Shown piece after piece: positions 33,435-44,372 of a stretch of 64,000 nt of DNA. The position numbers and the translations under genes are program-made. The notes under the pieces are model-generated. The model searched no databases and had not been told where the DNA came from. It worked only from the letters and a program-made list of their open reading frames with translations. Source of the stretch: Euglena gracilis (Eukaryota > Euglenida > Euglenophyceae > Euglenales); assembly GCA_039621445.1 (NCBI GenBank), contig CP154956.1, positions 24,168,743 through 24,232,742 on the forward strand, written 5' to 3'. Within the stretch, counting starts at the first letter, position 1. Every line of letters starts with the position of its first letter.

Positions 33435-33665
33435 TTTGGAGACCCGTATCACCCCTCGCCGGGACGAGCAGGGCGGGGGGCAGCTTGTCCTTCACGCCGC
33501 GCAGCGCCTGCACCCGGATCTCCACCGGCTGCGGCAGCGCCGCCCACCGCACCGCCGGCCGGGGCCCCGCGGGGACCGGCTCCGCCTGCAGCGTCGGCCG
33601 CCCCAACAGCCGCCGCAGCGCCAACTGCCGGGCCACCCCCAGCCCCCGGCCCCCCAGGACTACCA
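33435..33665 (-). CDS. Candidate GC-rich exon
   Basis: One frame reads VVLGGRGLGVARQLALRRLL and further PVEIRVQALRGVKDKLPPAL. The regular hydrophobic spacing favours this frame over the Ala/Gly-only alternative. Borders approximate. Confidence 0.4.
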
Positions 33666-34156
33666 AACTGAGGTGGACGGGAGGACCCAGTGGTTGGGGC
33701 CTGCACTGTAACCACCGGGCTGCCCAGAAAAGAGAAAAGGGCGACCCATCACTGTGCGGGCGGAATTTCTTCACTTTTTGTGGAGTCCTTGCATCGGAAT
33801 TGATGGAGAGAACCAGCGTCCATACCAAAGGTGGCATCATTGCCAATTGGATACTCTGCCGATTTCTTGAGCCCCCTCCTTGAGTATATCAAGCGGTCTT
33901 TTATGCCCAAACTGGCCCAAATTGGGGGGGGGGGAGAAGCTCCCAAATGGCCCAAATGAAACATATTATCAACTTTAGTGTTTGACCAACAGGTTTTCTG
34001 GCATGGGTCGATATATTTCAAAAAATTACTGGGGATAATTTAATGGATCATGGGGGGTGCAGAAGAAAAGAAGTATGAAATGGGCACTGCTGAAACAGCT
34101 TGGATTTCCTTGGTGGTTGGGTTTGGGAAAAAGGGACGGATCCAGGAAGACATTGT

Positions 34157-34201
34157 GTGTGTGTGCGTGTGTGTGTGTGTGTGCGCGTGTGCGTGTGTGC
34201 G

Positions 34202-34296
<95 letters not shown>
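34157..34296. repeat. (TG)n microsatellite
   Basis: About 140 bp of TG with a few C interruptions. The nearby plus-strand Cys/Val open frames are artefacts. Confidence 0.97.
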
Positions 34297-34439
34297 AACA
34301 AAGTGACCACCATCCACGACCAAGGAGGGAAACGCCCCCGCCAAGAGCAAACTCGTCTGTGCACCACCAACCTCCCCACCCCCACACCAAACACACCAAG
34401 CACACATGTTTGCTGGCGCCGCAGGCAGTGGGCCGGCCA

Positions 34440-34565
34440 CCACAAAGAGCCGCACCCGCTGCTGCGCCGCACGGAACCACTGCCCCATCTCCCGCTCTGC
34501 CCGGCGAGGCAGCTCGCTGACCTCTCGGTCCCGGCGTCGGGCCGATAGCTCGGTTCGTTCCCAAG
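34440..34565 (-). CDS. Candidate exon, charged helix
   Basis: Encodes ERTELSARRRDREVSELPRR then AEREMGQWFRAAQQRVRLFV, an Arg/Glu-rich coiled coil. Probably in the same gene as 34843-34990. Confidence 0.45.
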
Positions 34566-34842
34566 CCTGTTCAGGGAACCCCCTCCCAAACTCTGTGCAT
34601 CGAGAAGAGTGACAATACAAAACAATGTTCCTGGATTTGAAAAAAAAAATCTTCGGAAGTATTCCATAATTTGGCCAAAAACGCCCCCCAGCGCAGAGTG
34701 TTTCTGTGGTGTGGAACGCTTGCCCAGCAAGGTATCCAGCAACAGCTGGAGCGCCTCCATCCACAGAACGCACATTAGCAGCCATCTGCCCTCCCCCCCC
34801 CCCCCCGGCACCGCCTCCAGCACCGCCGCGCCGACCCGCCGC

Positions 34843-34990
34843 CGGCCGCAGCCGGGCCGTCTCCTCCTCCTCATACGCGTCCGCCTCCGCGTCCACGTCC
34901 TGGGCGGTGCCCTTCAGCCGCTGCGTCAGGAGGCGCACCTCCTCCCAGTGCTGCTGCTCCACCGCGACCCACTCTGCCCGCTCCTGCACC
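34843..34990 (-). CDS. Candidate exon, coiled coil
   Basis: Encodes QERAEWVAVEQQHWEEVRLL then TQRLKGTAQDVDAEADAYEE, a regular heptad-like helix with an acidic end. Unrecognised gene. Confidence 0.5.
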
Positions 34991-35209
34991 GCAGCCAGGC
35001 CCCGGCCGACACCCTGCCCCCCCCCCCGCGCCGGGTGGTTGGTGTGTGGAGGTGCGCTGGCGGGGCAAGGTCAATGTGGCAAAATAATAGGCTACATAAA
35101 TGCGTCGGGATAAAAACAGACAAACAAATAATAATAAATAAATCATCTGATTGATTGCTCGATCGACCGATTAAATGAGAATACAATAAAAGTGGCCAAA
35201 TGTTCCCCC

Positions 35210-35539
35210 AAGGGGTTTTCTTAAGACCGGGGGGGAGGGGGGGGGTCCCCCCCACCCACCCACCCCCCTGGGGGGGGGCCCCCCGGGGGGGGGCCCCTGG
35301 GGGGGGCCCGGGGGGGGGGGGGGGGGGGGCAGGGGTGCTGGGGGGACCCACAAAAAATGGCCGAAAAATCGCGAAAAGTGCTAAAAATAGAATTTTTTCG
35401 GCGCCTGCGGCGCCGAAAAGTATATCCCACCCCCCTCCGGGGGGGACCCCCCCCCCCCGGGGGGGGGGGGGGGCCGGCGGCCCCACACACCCTACCCCCC
35501 CCCTCCCCCCCCGGGGGTCCAAACTTAAAAAAATCCCTG
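35210..35539. mobile_element. hAT-like non-autonomous element, 330 bp
   Basis: Perfect 8-bp duplication GTTCCCCC (35202-35209 and 35540-35547). Left end AAGGGGTTTTCTTAAG, right end CTTAAAAAAATCCCTG, inverted to each other. The core carries a GGCGCC/TGC/GGCGCC hairpin (35399-35415) between CCACAAAAAATGGCC and C/G blocks, as in 2745-3051 and 41781-42069. Confidence 0.88.
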
Positions 35540-36120
35540 GTTCCCCCGCCTGAAAGTTCGAGGTGTTTCAATAGCCGCGCATGATTTGATCGCGATGCAT
35601 ACATCACACACGCCTGTGCGCCGTGGACCCTCCATACCTGCAGAAAATATTACTGAGGGAGGTCAGGTTTGAGTGAGGGACACGCAGGGACAATGGTGCA
35701 GCGGACTTGATGGACTCCCGGAGGCGCTCACGGCCCCCGCCTGGGCAGGGCCTCCGCCCGAGCTGCCTCCATCTCCTGCACCGGAATGCCACTCACCACC
35801 ACCGCCGCCCGCTGCGCTTCATCCTCGGACTGGGGCCCCGGCGGAGTACCACCCCACCAGGGATGGCAAGCATATGGCGGTGCCCACCCCAGCAGCACCC
35901 GATGCAAGTCGCACTGCCACATATCGCACCCCCCCCCCAAACTCAACCTGACAGTCCAGTGCTGGGGACTCTGACAACTTCCTACAAATACAAATACAAA
36001 TGACAATTTGGCCGACACTGGGGATGCTAACAGGCAGGACCCAAACGGTGCTTGGGCATAACGTGGGGGTAGGTGCTGGGCTGAAACCTGGACCTCTTCC
36101 GCCAGGTCAAAACTACCCAC

Positions 36121-36276
36121 CGTCGGCCGGGGCCCCGAGGAAGTCCAACAGGTACTCCGCGGGGTCGGCGGCCAGCAGTGTGCGGTGGTACCGGCGGACG
36201 GGGTCCTCCGTTGCCAGCGGCAGCCCGCGGAACGTGGCACTGCTGACCGCCACGTCCCGCACAGGGCCCGGCAGGG
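36121..36276 (-). CDS. Exon with canonical donor, unrecognised
   Basis: Ends GCCGACG|GTGGGT. Encodes ATFRGLPLATEDPVRRYHRT then LLAADPAEYLLDFLGAPAD. The upstream edge may be GTCAGCAG (about 36255) or earlier. Looks like a folded helical segment. Probably the 5'-most exon I can see of the 31-36 kb series. Confidence 0.5.
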
Positions 36277-36299
36277 GGGTGGGGGCAGGCAGACAGGGG

Positions 36300-39200
36300 G
36301 GGGGGGCTGCAAAGAAGAGGGGGGCTGAGCAGCGATGGGCTGGGGAGATAAGGGCTGAGGCGGCTCCGGCGTGGTTTCATTGGTCAAAGAAAACAATGTG
36401 TTTGACACCCCCCCCCCGCTGCAATGAAAACGACCTCTCCTTTGCCCCCCCCCCTGACCACCAATAATGCCCCCTCCTTTTGGGATCATAGATTCACATA
36501 GTGACCCTCCTGGGGGCACTTTTTTCCCAGGCCCAAACCCACCCACCCACTTTTTTGAAAACCCACCAACCTTCACCCCCCCCCCCCCCCGCCGGCAACC
36601 CTAACCCATCCTAACCCCTCCAAAATCAGCCGAACCCCTTGAATTTTAGCCAACCCTGCCTTCGGCCGGGCTGAAGACCAGAGGGGGTGGGGGGTGTCCA
36701 GTGCCCCAATCCTCCACCCACTCCGGAAAACCCACCCACCCACCCCCGGGGGGTGGGGTCACACAAGTGTTAAATGACTCTATCGTTTCCAGTGAGGGGT
36801 GTCATGTGTGGCGTTGTTGATGCAATTCCTGCCGACAGAGGTTTCAGGCAAATAGGGAAAAAACTGAATGAAAAGTGGCAATAATGGCAGTGAATTCACA
36901 CAAGAGACAATAGCACAGCCAAGTCTTCCCATGTCACTGGCACTTTCCCCATCTCCATTCTCTGGGAATACGAAACACCCGCATTCACGCTTTGACACTA
37001 GCAAAGTAACATCCAAAAAAAGCAGCTTTGAAACGGGGGGTCAACGAGTTAGGCAGCTGACATTTGTGCTATCGGATGACTTTCAGCCGCGAACCAAATT
37101 TGCAGCGGTTGGCCGGACATAAACTCCCCCAAATAATACCCCCCCCCCCCGGGGTATTATGTTTTTCGCCCGAAGTCCCGGCCCGAGGGGGGGGCGGGGT
37201 ATTATTTCCCAAAAATTTTCGAATTTTTTCGAAATTCTGTAAGAGCAAAAATAGCGCCAAAACCCCCCTTGGGGTCATTTTTTGTACTTTTTCATGAAAT
37301 TTAACATTTTTGGAGGTCAGATGATCCAGGAAAATCGATTTTTTTTTCGTAATTTGTTGTCAGAGATTGTGATTTTTACGTACATTTTCAGGTCAAAAAT
37401 CCGGGCCTTCGGCCCGAAACCCGGGGGGGGGGGGTATTAGTTGGGGGGATTATTTGGGGGGGGGTATTATTTGGGGGGGGGGTTACCATACAACGTACTT
37501 GACTGGGATGCGCCTAAACGTCGGCCGGGACCCGGCCCTGCTGGAGGGAGCCGGACGCGGAGGCCTGGAAGCTGCCCAGCATGGTGGTGGTCGCAACAGA
37601 GCACGGCCTATGCTGCGGCCTCGGCCAGTGCCATTCGATGGGCGGGGCTGTGGTGGGGCATGGGGTGAGGCATGGGGTGAGGCCAGGGAGGGGGGTGGGG
37701 TGGGTGTCCACCCTTGACTGCCCGAGGGGTGAGGGGTGGCTTATCAAAAAAAAAAATGTTGCTTCTTTTTGGGGTTGTCAGATGTCTCTTCTGAAACCTC
37801 CTTTCTTCTTCCTGTTTCCTCTTGGGCCATGAACACCTCCGAAAAAAATATCTCTCCTGCACCTCTGCACTCACTGCCTTCCACAATTTGCCGTTGTCCT
37901 CGACTTTCCAGGTTTGACATTGCATTTCCCCTCTTTTCCCAATCTGCAAAATGGTGTACTCTGAAGGCTGAATCTGACCAACCCCAGGGGGGAGGGGGGT
38001 CTTGGAGTGCCCTGGAGTATTGGCAGGCAGGCGCCACCCAGGAACTACCTGACCCCCCCGTGGGGGGGGGGGGGTCGGTGCCTTCCTGGGTCATGCCTAA
38101 ATTTTGGGGCTTTTTTGATACTCTGGCGAAAGAAGTTCCTTGGCGGAGTGCCTCTCTCCCCCTGTCGACCTGATCTGAGGGCCTTGGAGGGCCTGCCCAG
38201 GCAGGCCCCCCCCCCGGGGTGGGGTCGAGCTTCAACCCAAAAAAAATTCCCCCTGATACCCAGCACTCAGGGCGGGACATCAAAAGTGGTCATGTTGGTT
38301 TCTGAACCTTGGTGCGGTAACAACTGCTGACGGGAAAAAATCTGCTAGGAAAAACATTGGAAAAATACAATCCCGGATTCCTGCTAAAAGCGGCCGGAGA
38401 AAGCTTTGGATGGAGAAATATCGAAAAATTGCAAACTCCAAATTGCAAACTAAAGCAGAAATAAGCACATTCTTCCATGGTGGCAGAAATTTCTCCGACA
38501 AATTTGCCCCAGACATCGGTACCAAAAGGCAAAAATAGTCCCTCGTGTCTCTGCTTTGGCATCAGAGAAAGCCAGTTTCAGCTTCCTCTTGAGAATTTGG
38601 GGAATTCCGGCTCCTCCTTTTCATATTTGCCTAATCGCTCATTTTTGGTGTTGATTATACACCTTTTTTGAACATGATTTGAAAAGGAAATATGTGTCAA
38701 GAATCAAAAAAATATTGGCGTTCACTGGAGGAAATTGGACTTCTCTTGAATTTGCCAGAAAATTTTTTGAAAAAAAAGATTTTTAAAAAATCCCAGACAA
38801 AATTCCATCCAGAATTAATCTCGCAACATTTTTTCCTGTTCAAGTTCCCCCCCCCCCAAGGATCAGAAAGCTGATTCCTTTGCCACCTCGGGGAGCACGT
38901 TCAAAGATTGCCAACTGCACTGCAACCTCAGTGCATTTGTGGCACTGTGACCCACTTCGTCCTCCGGCACTGTCTGGTGTGGTATGGTCTCGGGTGAAAT
39001 TGGGTGCACAGAGGAAGCATCGAGTTCCTGGGGTCCGCGTTCCCTGGACTCCGGCGCCAAGCAGGCCGCCGTAGGCGTTGAACGCCATCGGGGAAGTGTT
39101 TCCTTGATGCAGGCATTCTTCCTCTGAAGGGAACTGCAGTGCAGCACTGGAGCAGCTTGCTCGTGGCGTAAATGGCTGAAATATGGTGTCGTTCCCTGGT

Positions 39201-41560
39201 ACTCTAAAAGGAGTCGTTTTTGTTCTTTCTGCAAGGAGGGAGAGAAAAAAAAACTTCCCTGGACCCAAATCAAGGTCACCGTGAGCACTGGGATGCCAGG
39301 CCTTTGCTGCAATTCACTTCAAAGCCTCGAACACCTCCACAGGGTGCCCAACAACATGCCGCAAAACCAATCGGCTCAAGACAGCTGCAGGATCCACCGG
39401 AAATGGGCCGCTGTTGAAGTCGTGTTGATGGGGGGGGCTTGGAGGACCGAGGGCACCCTCTGAATAATTATGGCCGGAAAGCTGTGTTGTCCTGTCTTCA
39501 GGAGAGCCGTTTTCGAGACTTTTCAGTTCAGGAGAGAGTTTTCGTTTAGAGAGAGTCCGCTACTGTCTACCTTGTTTTGTCTTTGGGGATTCCATTCTGT
39601 GACTATCTATCAAATTATTAAATGGGTGGAGTTGAACTCAACTGCATCAGGAGACTTACAACAGAACAGCTTTCTTCAGGAGGGGGAGGTCAGCCCACCT
39701 CCATTGGGGTAGACAGGGAGGGAGGGAAAGCTTTCAACAGGGAGGGGGAAAGTTTTCGTGCTTCTTGGTTGAATTTCTAAGGTAAACCTTGGGCTCCTTA
39801 AAGCTTCTGTATACACCCCCCCGGGGGGGTGGCTTGGGAGATGGGCAGCATCTTTTTTTTTACGGTACCCAAAAAACCTTGAAAAATTTTGGCCAAAATG
39901 CCTTAAAAACCCCTTCAAAAGCCCCCCAAAAAAGTTAAAACCCCCAAAAATACTGAAAATCGATCAAAAATGAAATATCAGCAAACTCCAGGGGAAAAAA
40001 TGATTTCTGGCGTCACTGGAACATTGTCTATGCACCCAAATTTGAAAAAGTGGATTGTTTGACCTTTTTTATTTTACACCCCGTACAGGGGTCGCACTTG
40101 GACTGCTTGGAAAATAATGCCTTAACCATTTTTACGTCGTAAAAATTTTAAAAGGATATTTGAAAATTTCCACCTTCAAAATGCCTGGCTATGGGATACA
40201 TGCCCCCAACCAGGCTTTTGCTTAAGGACCCCGGGGGGGGGGGGGTGCTGGCTAGCCAATCGGCTGGACACTGGAAAAAGGTGGACTAGCTACCCCCCCC
40301 CCCCCCCCCGGGGGGGGGGGGGGTCCGGGGGTCCCCCCAACTGGGAAAAATGAGGTTTTTAACAGGTTTTTGGCTGATTTTGTTCCAAAAATTTCCAAAA
40401 ATGGCCAAAAACGGGCATTTTTGGCCATTTTTGGGGGTCCTGAAAAAAATTTTTGGCGCTTCGTGCCGGTCACTGGAAAAAAAAATTCCACTAATTAGCC
40501 CTGCTAGCAGACCCCCCCCCCACGGGGGGTCTGCTAGAAAACCCACTAGCCAAATTTGGACTAGCTGCAGTCCAGCCCCCCCCCCGGGGGGGGGGGGGGA
40601 CCGGGGGGGGGGGAATTGAAGCTAGATAAAATTAGACCCGACAAAATTGGAAGCCGAAAAAATTGGTGCCAAACCTGAAAACGGCCCGGAAAAAATTGGC
40701 AGGTTTTGTACGCAAGATGACTGGAAAAAGGTTGATTTTCAAAATTTTGAGGCAGGATTTTCAAAAAAGGCCCGGAAAAATTTGGCAGGATTTCTGTACG
40801 CCAATTTTTTCCCAATCAATTTTTTCGGCATCCAATTTCCCCCCCCCCCCGGTACTGCAATCCCTTAAGCAAAAGCATGCCCCCAACAGGGTCGGTGTTG
40901 GCTCCTGGCCCCAGCCAATGTTTCAATGGCCCCAACCAAGCCAATATTTCTTTGAAAATGACGTTTTTGAGTCGCCGGCACCTTCGGCCGGGGTTGTGCA
41001 ATAGCATCACCCACCCAAGAAATCTGACCCCCCCCCCTGTGGCATCGAAAATGCCTTACATCTAATGCCTGCGATCTAACAACGCAAATGGCCAAATATT
41101 TCAGAACAACGATGTAACTGGAACCCATGCAGACTACAAACAATTATTAGGTGGTGCTGTGCCACCTTTTTCATATGCAATTCGATGGAATGTAGGCCCT
41201 CTTTGAACCCAAGGTGTGAAGGTTGAGTAAACCCCCCCCCCAAATAACCTGGCGGGGTGCCAGGCTATTGGAACCAACTTTTGGCCCTGCCCCCCCCACC
41301 AGGTTATTTTGGCCCCTTTTTTTCAGCGTCGTAAAGGAACTTTGCCTTAAAAAGGGGGTGCAAAGTTACTGGAACCATCTTTCTTGCCCCTCCCCCCGCT
41401 AACTTATTCGGCCACTGCCAGGAGCAAGGGCCCCGCCAGGGTATTTTGGGGGGGGGGGGCGGGTTTATGACCTGGTGGCCAACTTTTGGGGATCTTTAGC
41501 AATTTGGTCTGCCTGTGGCTTCAATATGCTGTTGCAGGGTCGTCATCCTTGTTCCATCGG
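36300..41560. other. Mostly non-coding, with mini-elements
   Basis: 37500-37650 contains a short minus-strand candidate exon (MLGSFQASASGSLQQGRVPA). 38000-38256 holds a repeat related to the PNN-like intron-4 insert. 38860-39230 has two overlapping minus-strand frames with a few Cys pairs (CHKCTEVAVQLAIFERAPRG) that I could not resolve. The rest shows nothing recognisable. Confidence 0.4.
40211..40879. mobile_element. hAT-like non-autonomous element, 669 bp, containing the family A core
   Basis: Perfect 8-bp duplication CCCCCAAC (40203-40210 and 40880-40887). Left end CAGGCTTTTGCTTAAGG, right end CCTTAAGCAAAAGCATG, nearly perfect inverted repeats. Inside are C/G blocks and the family A core also seen at 2380, 25540 and 32600, which identifies those as parts of the same family. 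No transposase. Confidence 0.88.
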
Positions 41561-41574
41561 CTCTTCCCCCCCAC

Positions 41575-41750
41575 CTGGTGTGTCCTGCGTGTCCCGCCCG
41601 AGGCAGCGGTCCTCGGCCTCCGCCAGGAATCGCGCACACCGCGCGATGACCACCAGCGGGCCGAGGGCCACGTTGCACGGGAAGCCCCGCGTGGCAACCT
41701 CCTCCCCGTCGCGGTGTGGGTGGCCGCCCATTCCTCGTTACGGAGGAGGG
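41575..41750 (-). CDS. Candidate exon
   Basis: The minus-strand frame VATRGFPCNVALGPLVVIAR then CARFLAEAEDRCLGRDTQDT is GC-rich and has exon-like composition. It abuts the mini-element at 41781. Borders not fixed. Confidence 0.4.
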
Positions 41751-41780
41751 GTCCAGACCCCAGCCAATGCAGGTTCTGGT

Positions 41781-42069
41781 CGGGGTTTTTTTTTTAAAAC
41801 CAGGGAGAGGGGGGGGTCCCCCCACCCATCCACCCCTGGGTGAGCGGCCCAGGGGCCCCCCAGGGGCCCCCCCCAGGGGACCCACTTTCTTTCCCCCGAA
41901 AATGGCCAGAAATCGCGAAAAATGCCAAAAAAGCACTTTTTCAAAAATTTTGGTGTCTTCGGCGCCGAAAAGTAAAACCCACTCCCCCGGGGGGGCGGGG
42001 GGGGGGGGCTCGGCCGGACCCACCCACCCTCCCGCCTCCCCCCCCAGGTCCACGACTAAAAAACCCCTG
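41781..42069. mobile_element. hAT-like non-autonomous element, 289 bp
   Basis: Perfect 8-bp duplication GTTCTGGT (41773-41780 and 42070-42077). Left end CGGGGTTTTTTTTTTAAAAC, right end ACTAAAAAACCCCTG. Internal hairpin at about 41952-41967 and C/G blocks as in 2745-3051. Confidence 0.88.
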
Positions 42070-42211
42070 GTTCTGGTGGTCCAGAAATGAATGAACAATC
42101 ATCCCACTTTACTGCCGGAGTCCTTCCCCAAAAGTGAGGGCCAAAAACTCAAATGGCCCATTCAGACACATCTACACATAGTTGTATGCAAACTCGCTTT
42201 TCAAAGTCCAA

Positions 42212-42382
42212 TCAAAAAGCTGCGGCATCCCAGCCGTCTTCCATCCGGACCTTCTCGGTGTATGCGTTCTCCTCATCGGCGATGAAGACTGTGTCGTCTG
42301 CCCGGAACGCTGTCAGCTCAGACCCCGAGCACAGCATGAAATCCATGGGCTGCCATTGGTGCTGTTCAGTGCGGACACTCAC
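42212..42382 (-). CDS. Terminal exon, unrecognised
   Basis: Acceptor TTCCTCCAG; 57 codons to TGA at 42212-42214. Encodes VSVRTEQHQWQPMDFMLCSG, SELTAFRADDTVFIADEENA and YTEKVRMEDGWDAAAF. The FRADDTVFI pattern recalls the first strand of BAH domains (F/Y-x-x-G/D-D-x-V-x-hydrophobic), but this is suggestive only. Its upstream partner may be 43327-43447. Confidence 0.55.
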   Translation of the reverse strand: MSVRTEQHQWQPMDFMLCSGSELTAFRADDTVFIADEENAYTEKVRMEDGWDAAAF

Positions 42383-43326
42383 CTGGAGGAAAGAACAGTG
42401 GGTAACACATTGTCCATGAAGGGCGGCCGCCGCGACCCACCGGCGCCAAAGGTGGACCCGAAAATGGCTCCTTTCAAGGGAAATTCAGCTGGGTTGGCAG
42501 GCACTGGGGGCCGAAACCGACCCCCCGGGGGAGGGGCGTGCCTGCTGTAGACAGGCACCTCATAGCACAAGGTACCCCATCCCCCCCCAAGGGTTGGTAA
42601 AAAGAAGGCTGCTGCGGCGCCTGTGCAGCCACGGTCACCCTCAACGTCTGCGCCGCCCCCCCCCCCCGTCCAATTCACCTCCCAGCGGCGTTTGCCACCC
42701 CGGCAGGGGTCCCTTCTCCGCCTGCTGTGGGGGGGGGGGGGAGGCCGGGGCAGGGCGCCCCCAGGGCGTTTGCCCCGGAAAATGAGGCGATTGATTGTTT
42801 CCCTCCATCCGAGAGCGGCTTCCGTGCGGTCCGGACGATGCCATTGCTTAAAGTGTGTCCCCCTCCCTCCTCCCCAGAAAGGGGGGGTGACTGACTGGTT
42901 TTGGGTCTGGACCCCCCCCTCTCGACGGTAGTGGGGTCGGCCAAAAATGACTGAAAGTGGCCACCCAGCGTCGAAAAGCACCTAACCCCCCCCCTGCCTG
43001 CCCATAGCACCCCCCAGGAGTGCGACCTTCCTCAAAAACAAGCCTGGTCCGGAGGCTTGTGGGCGAATAAACGGTCGGGGGGAGGTACCTGCAGCCGCAA
43101 AAGGTGATGGGGTGGGCTTGGGGAGATGGTGGCGAGGCGGCGCAGCTGAGCTGTGGGGGGCAGGCCTTGGCAGGGTTCTGTTGGGGAGGTTTGCGCTCCT
43201 GCAGGGTGGGGCACACGGGGAGGGCTGGACGGGGGGGGGGCGACCCCTCCCGCCCATCCTGGCAGTTCGCAAGGAAAAAAACTCCTTTGGAGTTAAAAGA
43301 AAATTTTGGCCGAAAACCCAGCACAC

Positions 43327-43447
43327 CTGGAAATGGTGTCTAAAACTCATGTGCTCATGCAGATCCATACCAGCAGCATCAATCGAAATGTAGCCAGAGG
43401 CAGGAATGGCAAAGAGGTCCGTGGGAGTCATGCACCAGTTGAACCGC
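43327..43447 (-). CDS. Internal exon with canonical borders, unrecognised
   Basis: Acceptor CCTTTTCACAG, donor TTTCCAG|GTGTGC. One leading base, then 40 codons: RFNWCMTPTDLFAIPASGYI, SIDAAGMDLHEHMSFRHHFQ. Composition is less GC-rich than the PNN-like exons but clean. No family recognised. Same strand as 42212-42382. Confidence 0.55.
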
Positions 43448-43679
43448 CTGTGAAAAGGCAACCACAGAGGGATTTACACCCATCCACGCATCAATCCATT
43501 GTTGCCCAGGACCCAGGTGGGCACCCATCAGGCTGACTCCTGAGATGAGTGGGGACCTCCCTTGGGTTCGCCTACTTGCCATTCGGGACCAACAAAAAAA
43601 TTGGTGGTTCGCATAGAAATTAGAACGGGAGTCCTCTCTTCAGGGGTGGGGAGTGACGCCCAGGCTCATTGCGGGAAGT

Positions 43680-44372
43680 TGGTGATGGATTTTTTGGTGA
43701 TCGCTAGCGACTAGTCACTAGCGACCATGGCTAGCGACCATTGGTGGTCGGGCCAACCACCAATTTTAAATCCACCCCCCTTCAAAAAAAAATCATTCAA
43801 ATGTGAAGGAAAATGACTCAAAACCCACCCAAATGCCTTCCAAAAAACCTCCATTCGGGTATAATTTGGGGGTTAATTTGCAATGTGTGCAAGGCAAGGA
43901 TGGCTGAGTCGCACTCCCAAATGAACTCAGTCGGCCTTCGGCCTCCTCCGGGGGGGGGGGCAGCCCCCCCCAGACCCCCCCCCGCCCAAAATAACAAAAT
44001 CCCCTTGTGTGTGCAAGGCAAGGATGGCCGAGTCGTGCTCCCTAACGAACACAGTCTTATGTGTGCAAGGTAAGGATAGCCAAATCGCACTATGGCTATG
44101 GTTTCACAGAACAGGCACAAAGAGAAGATACTAGATAAATTTTTTTGTAAATTGACCCCCGAATGGAGGGTTTGGAAGGCATTTGGGTGGGTTTCGAGTC
44201 ATTTTCCTCCAAATTTGAATGAATTTGGGGGGGGGGGGGCTTTAAAACTTTTTTGAGGGAGGAGGTGGACTTAAAATTGGTGGTCGGAGCGACTAATTGC
44301 TCCGACAACCAATGGTCGCTAGCGACCCTAGCGACTAGTCGCTAGCGACCACCAAAAAGTCCATCACCAATT
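43680..44372. mobile_element. Foldback element, 693 bp, long inverted ends
   Basis: The left arm begins TTGGTGATGGATTTTTTGG with GCGACTAGTC.CTAGCGACC; the right arm is its reverse complement and ends CCATCACCAA. Homology continues inward for about 200 bp on each side (CCTCCATTCGGG / CCCGAATGGAGG; AAATGCCTTCCA / TGGAAGGCATTT). The centre holds three copies of a 45-55 bp tandem unit beginning GTGTGCAAGGCAAGGATGGC. No clear target duplication was found. Confidence 0.8.
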
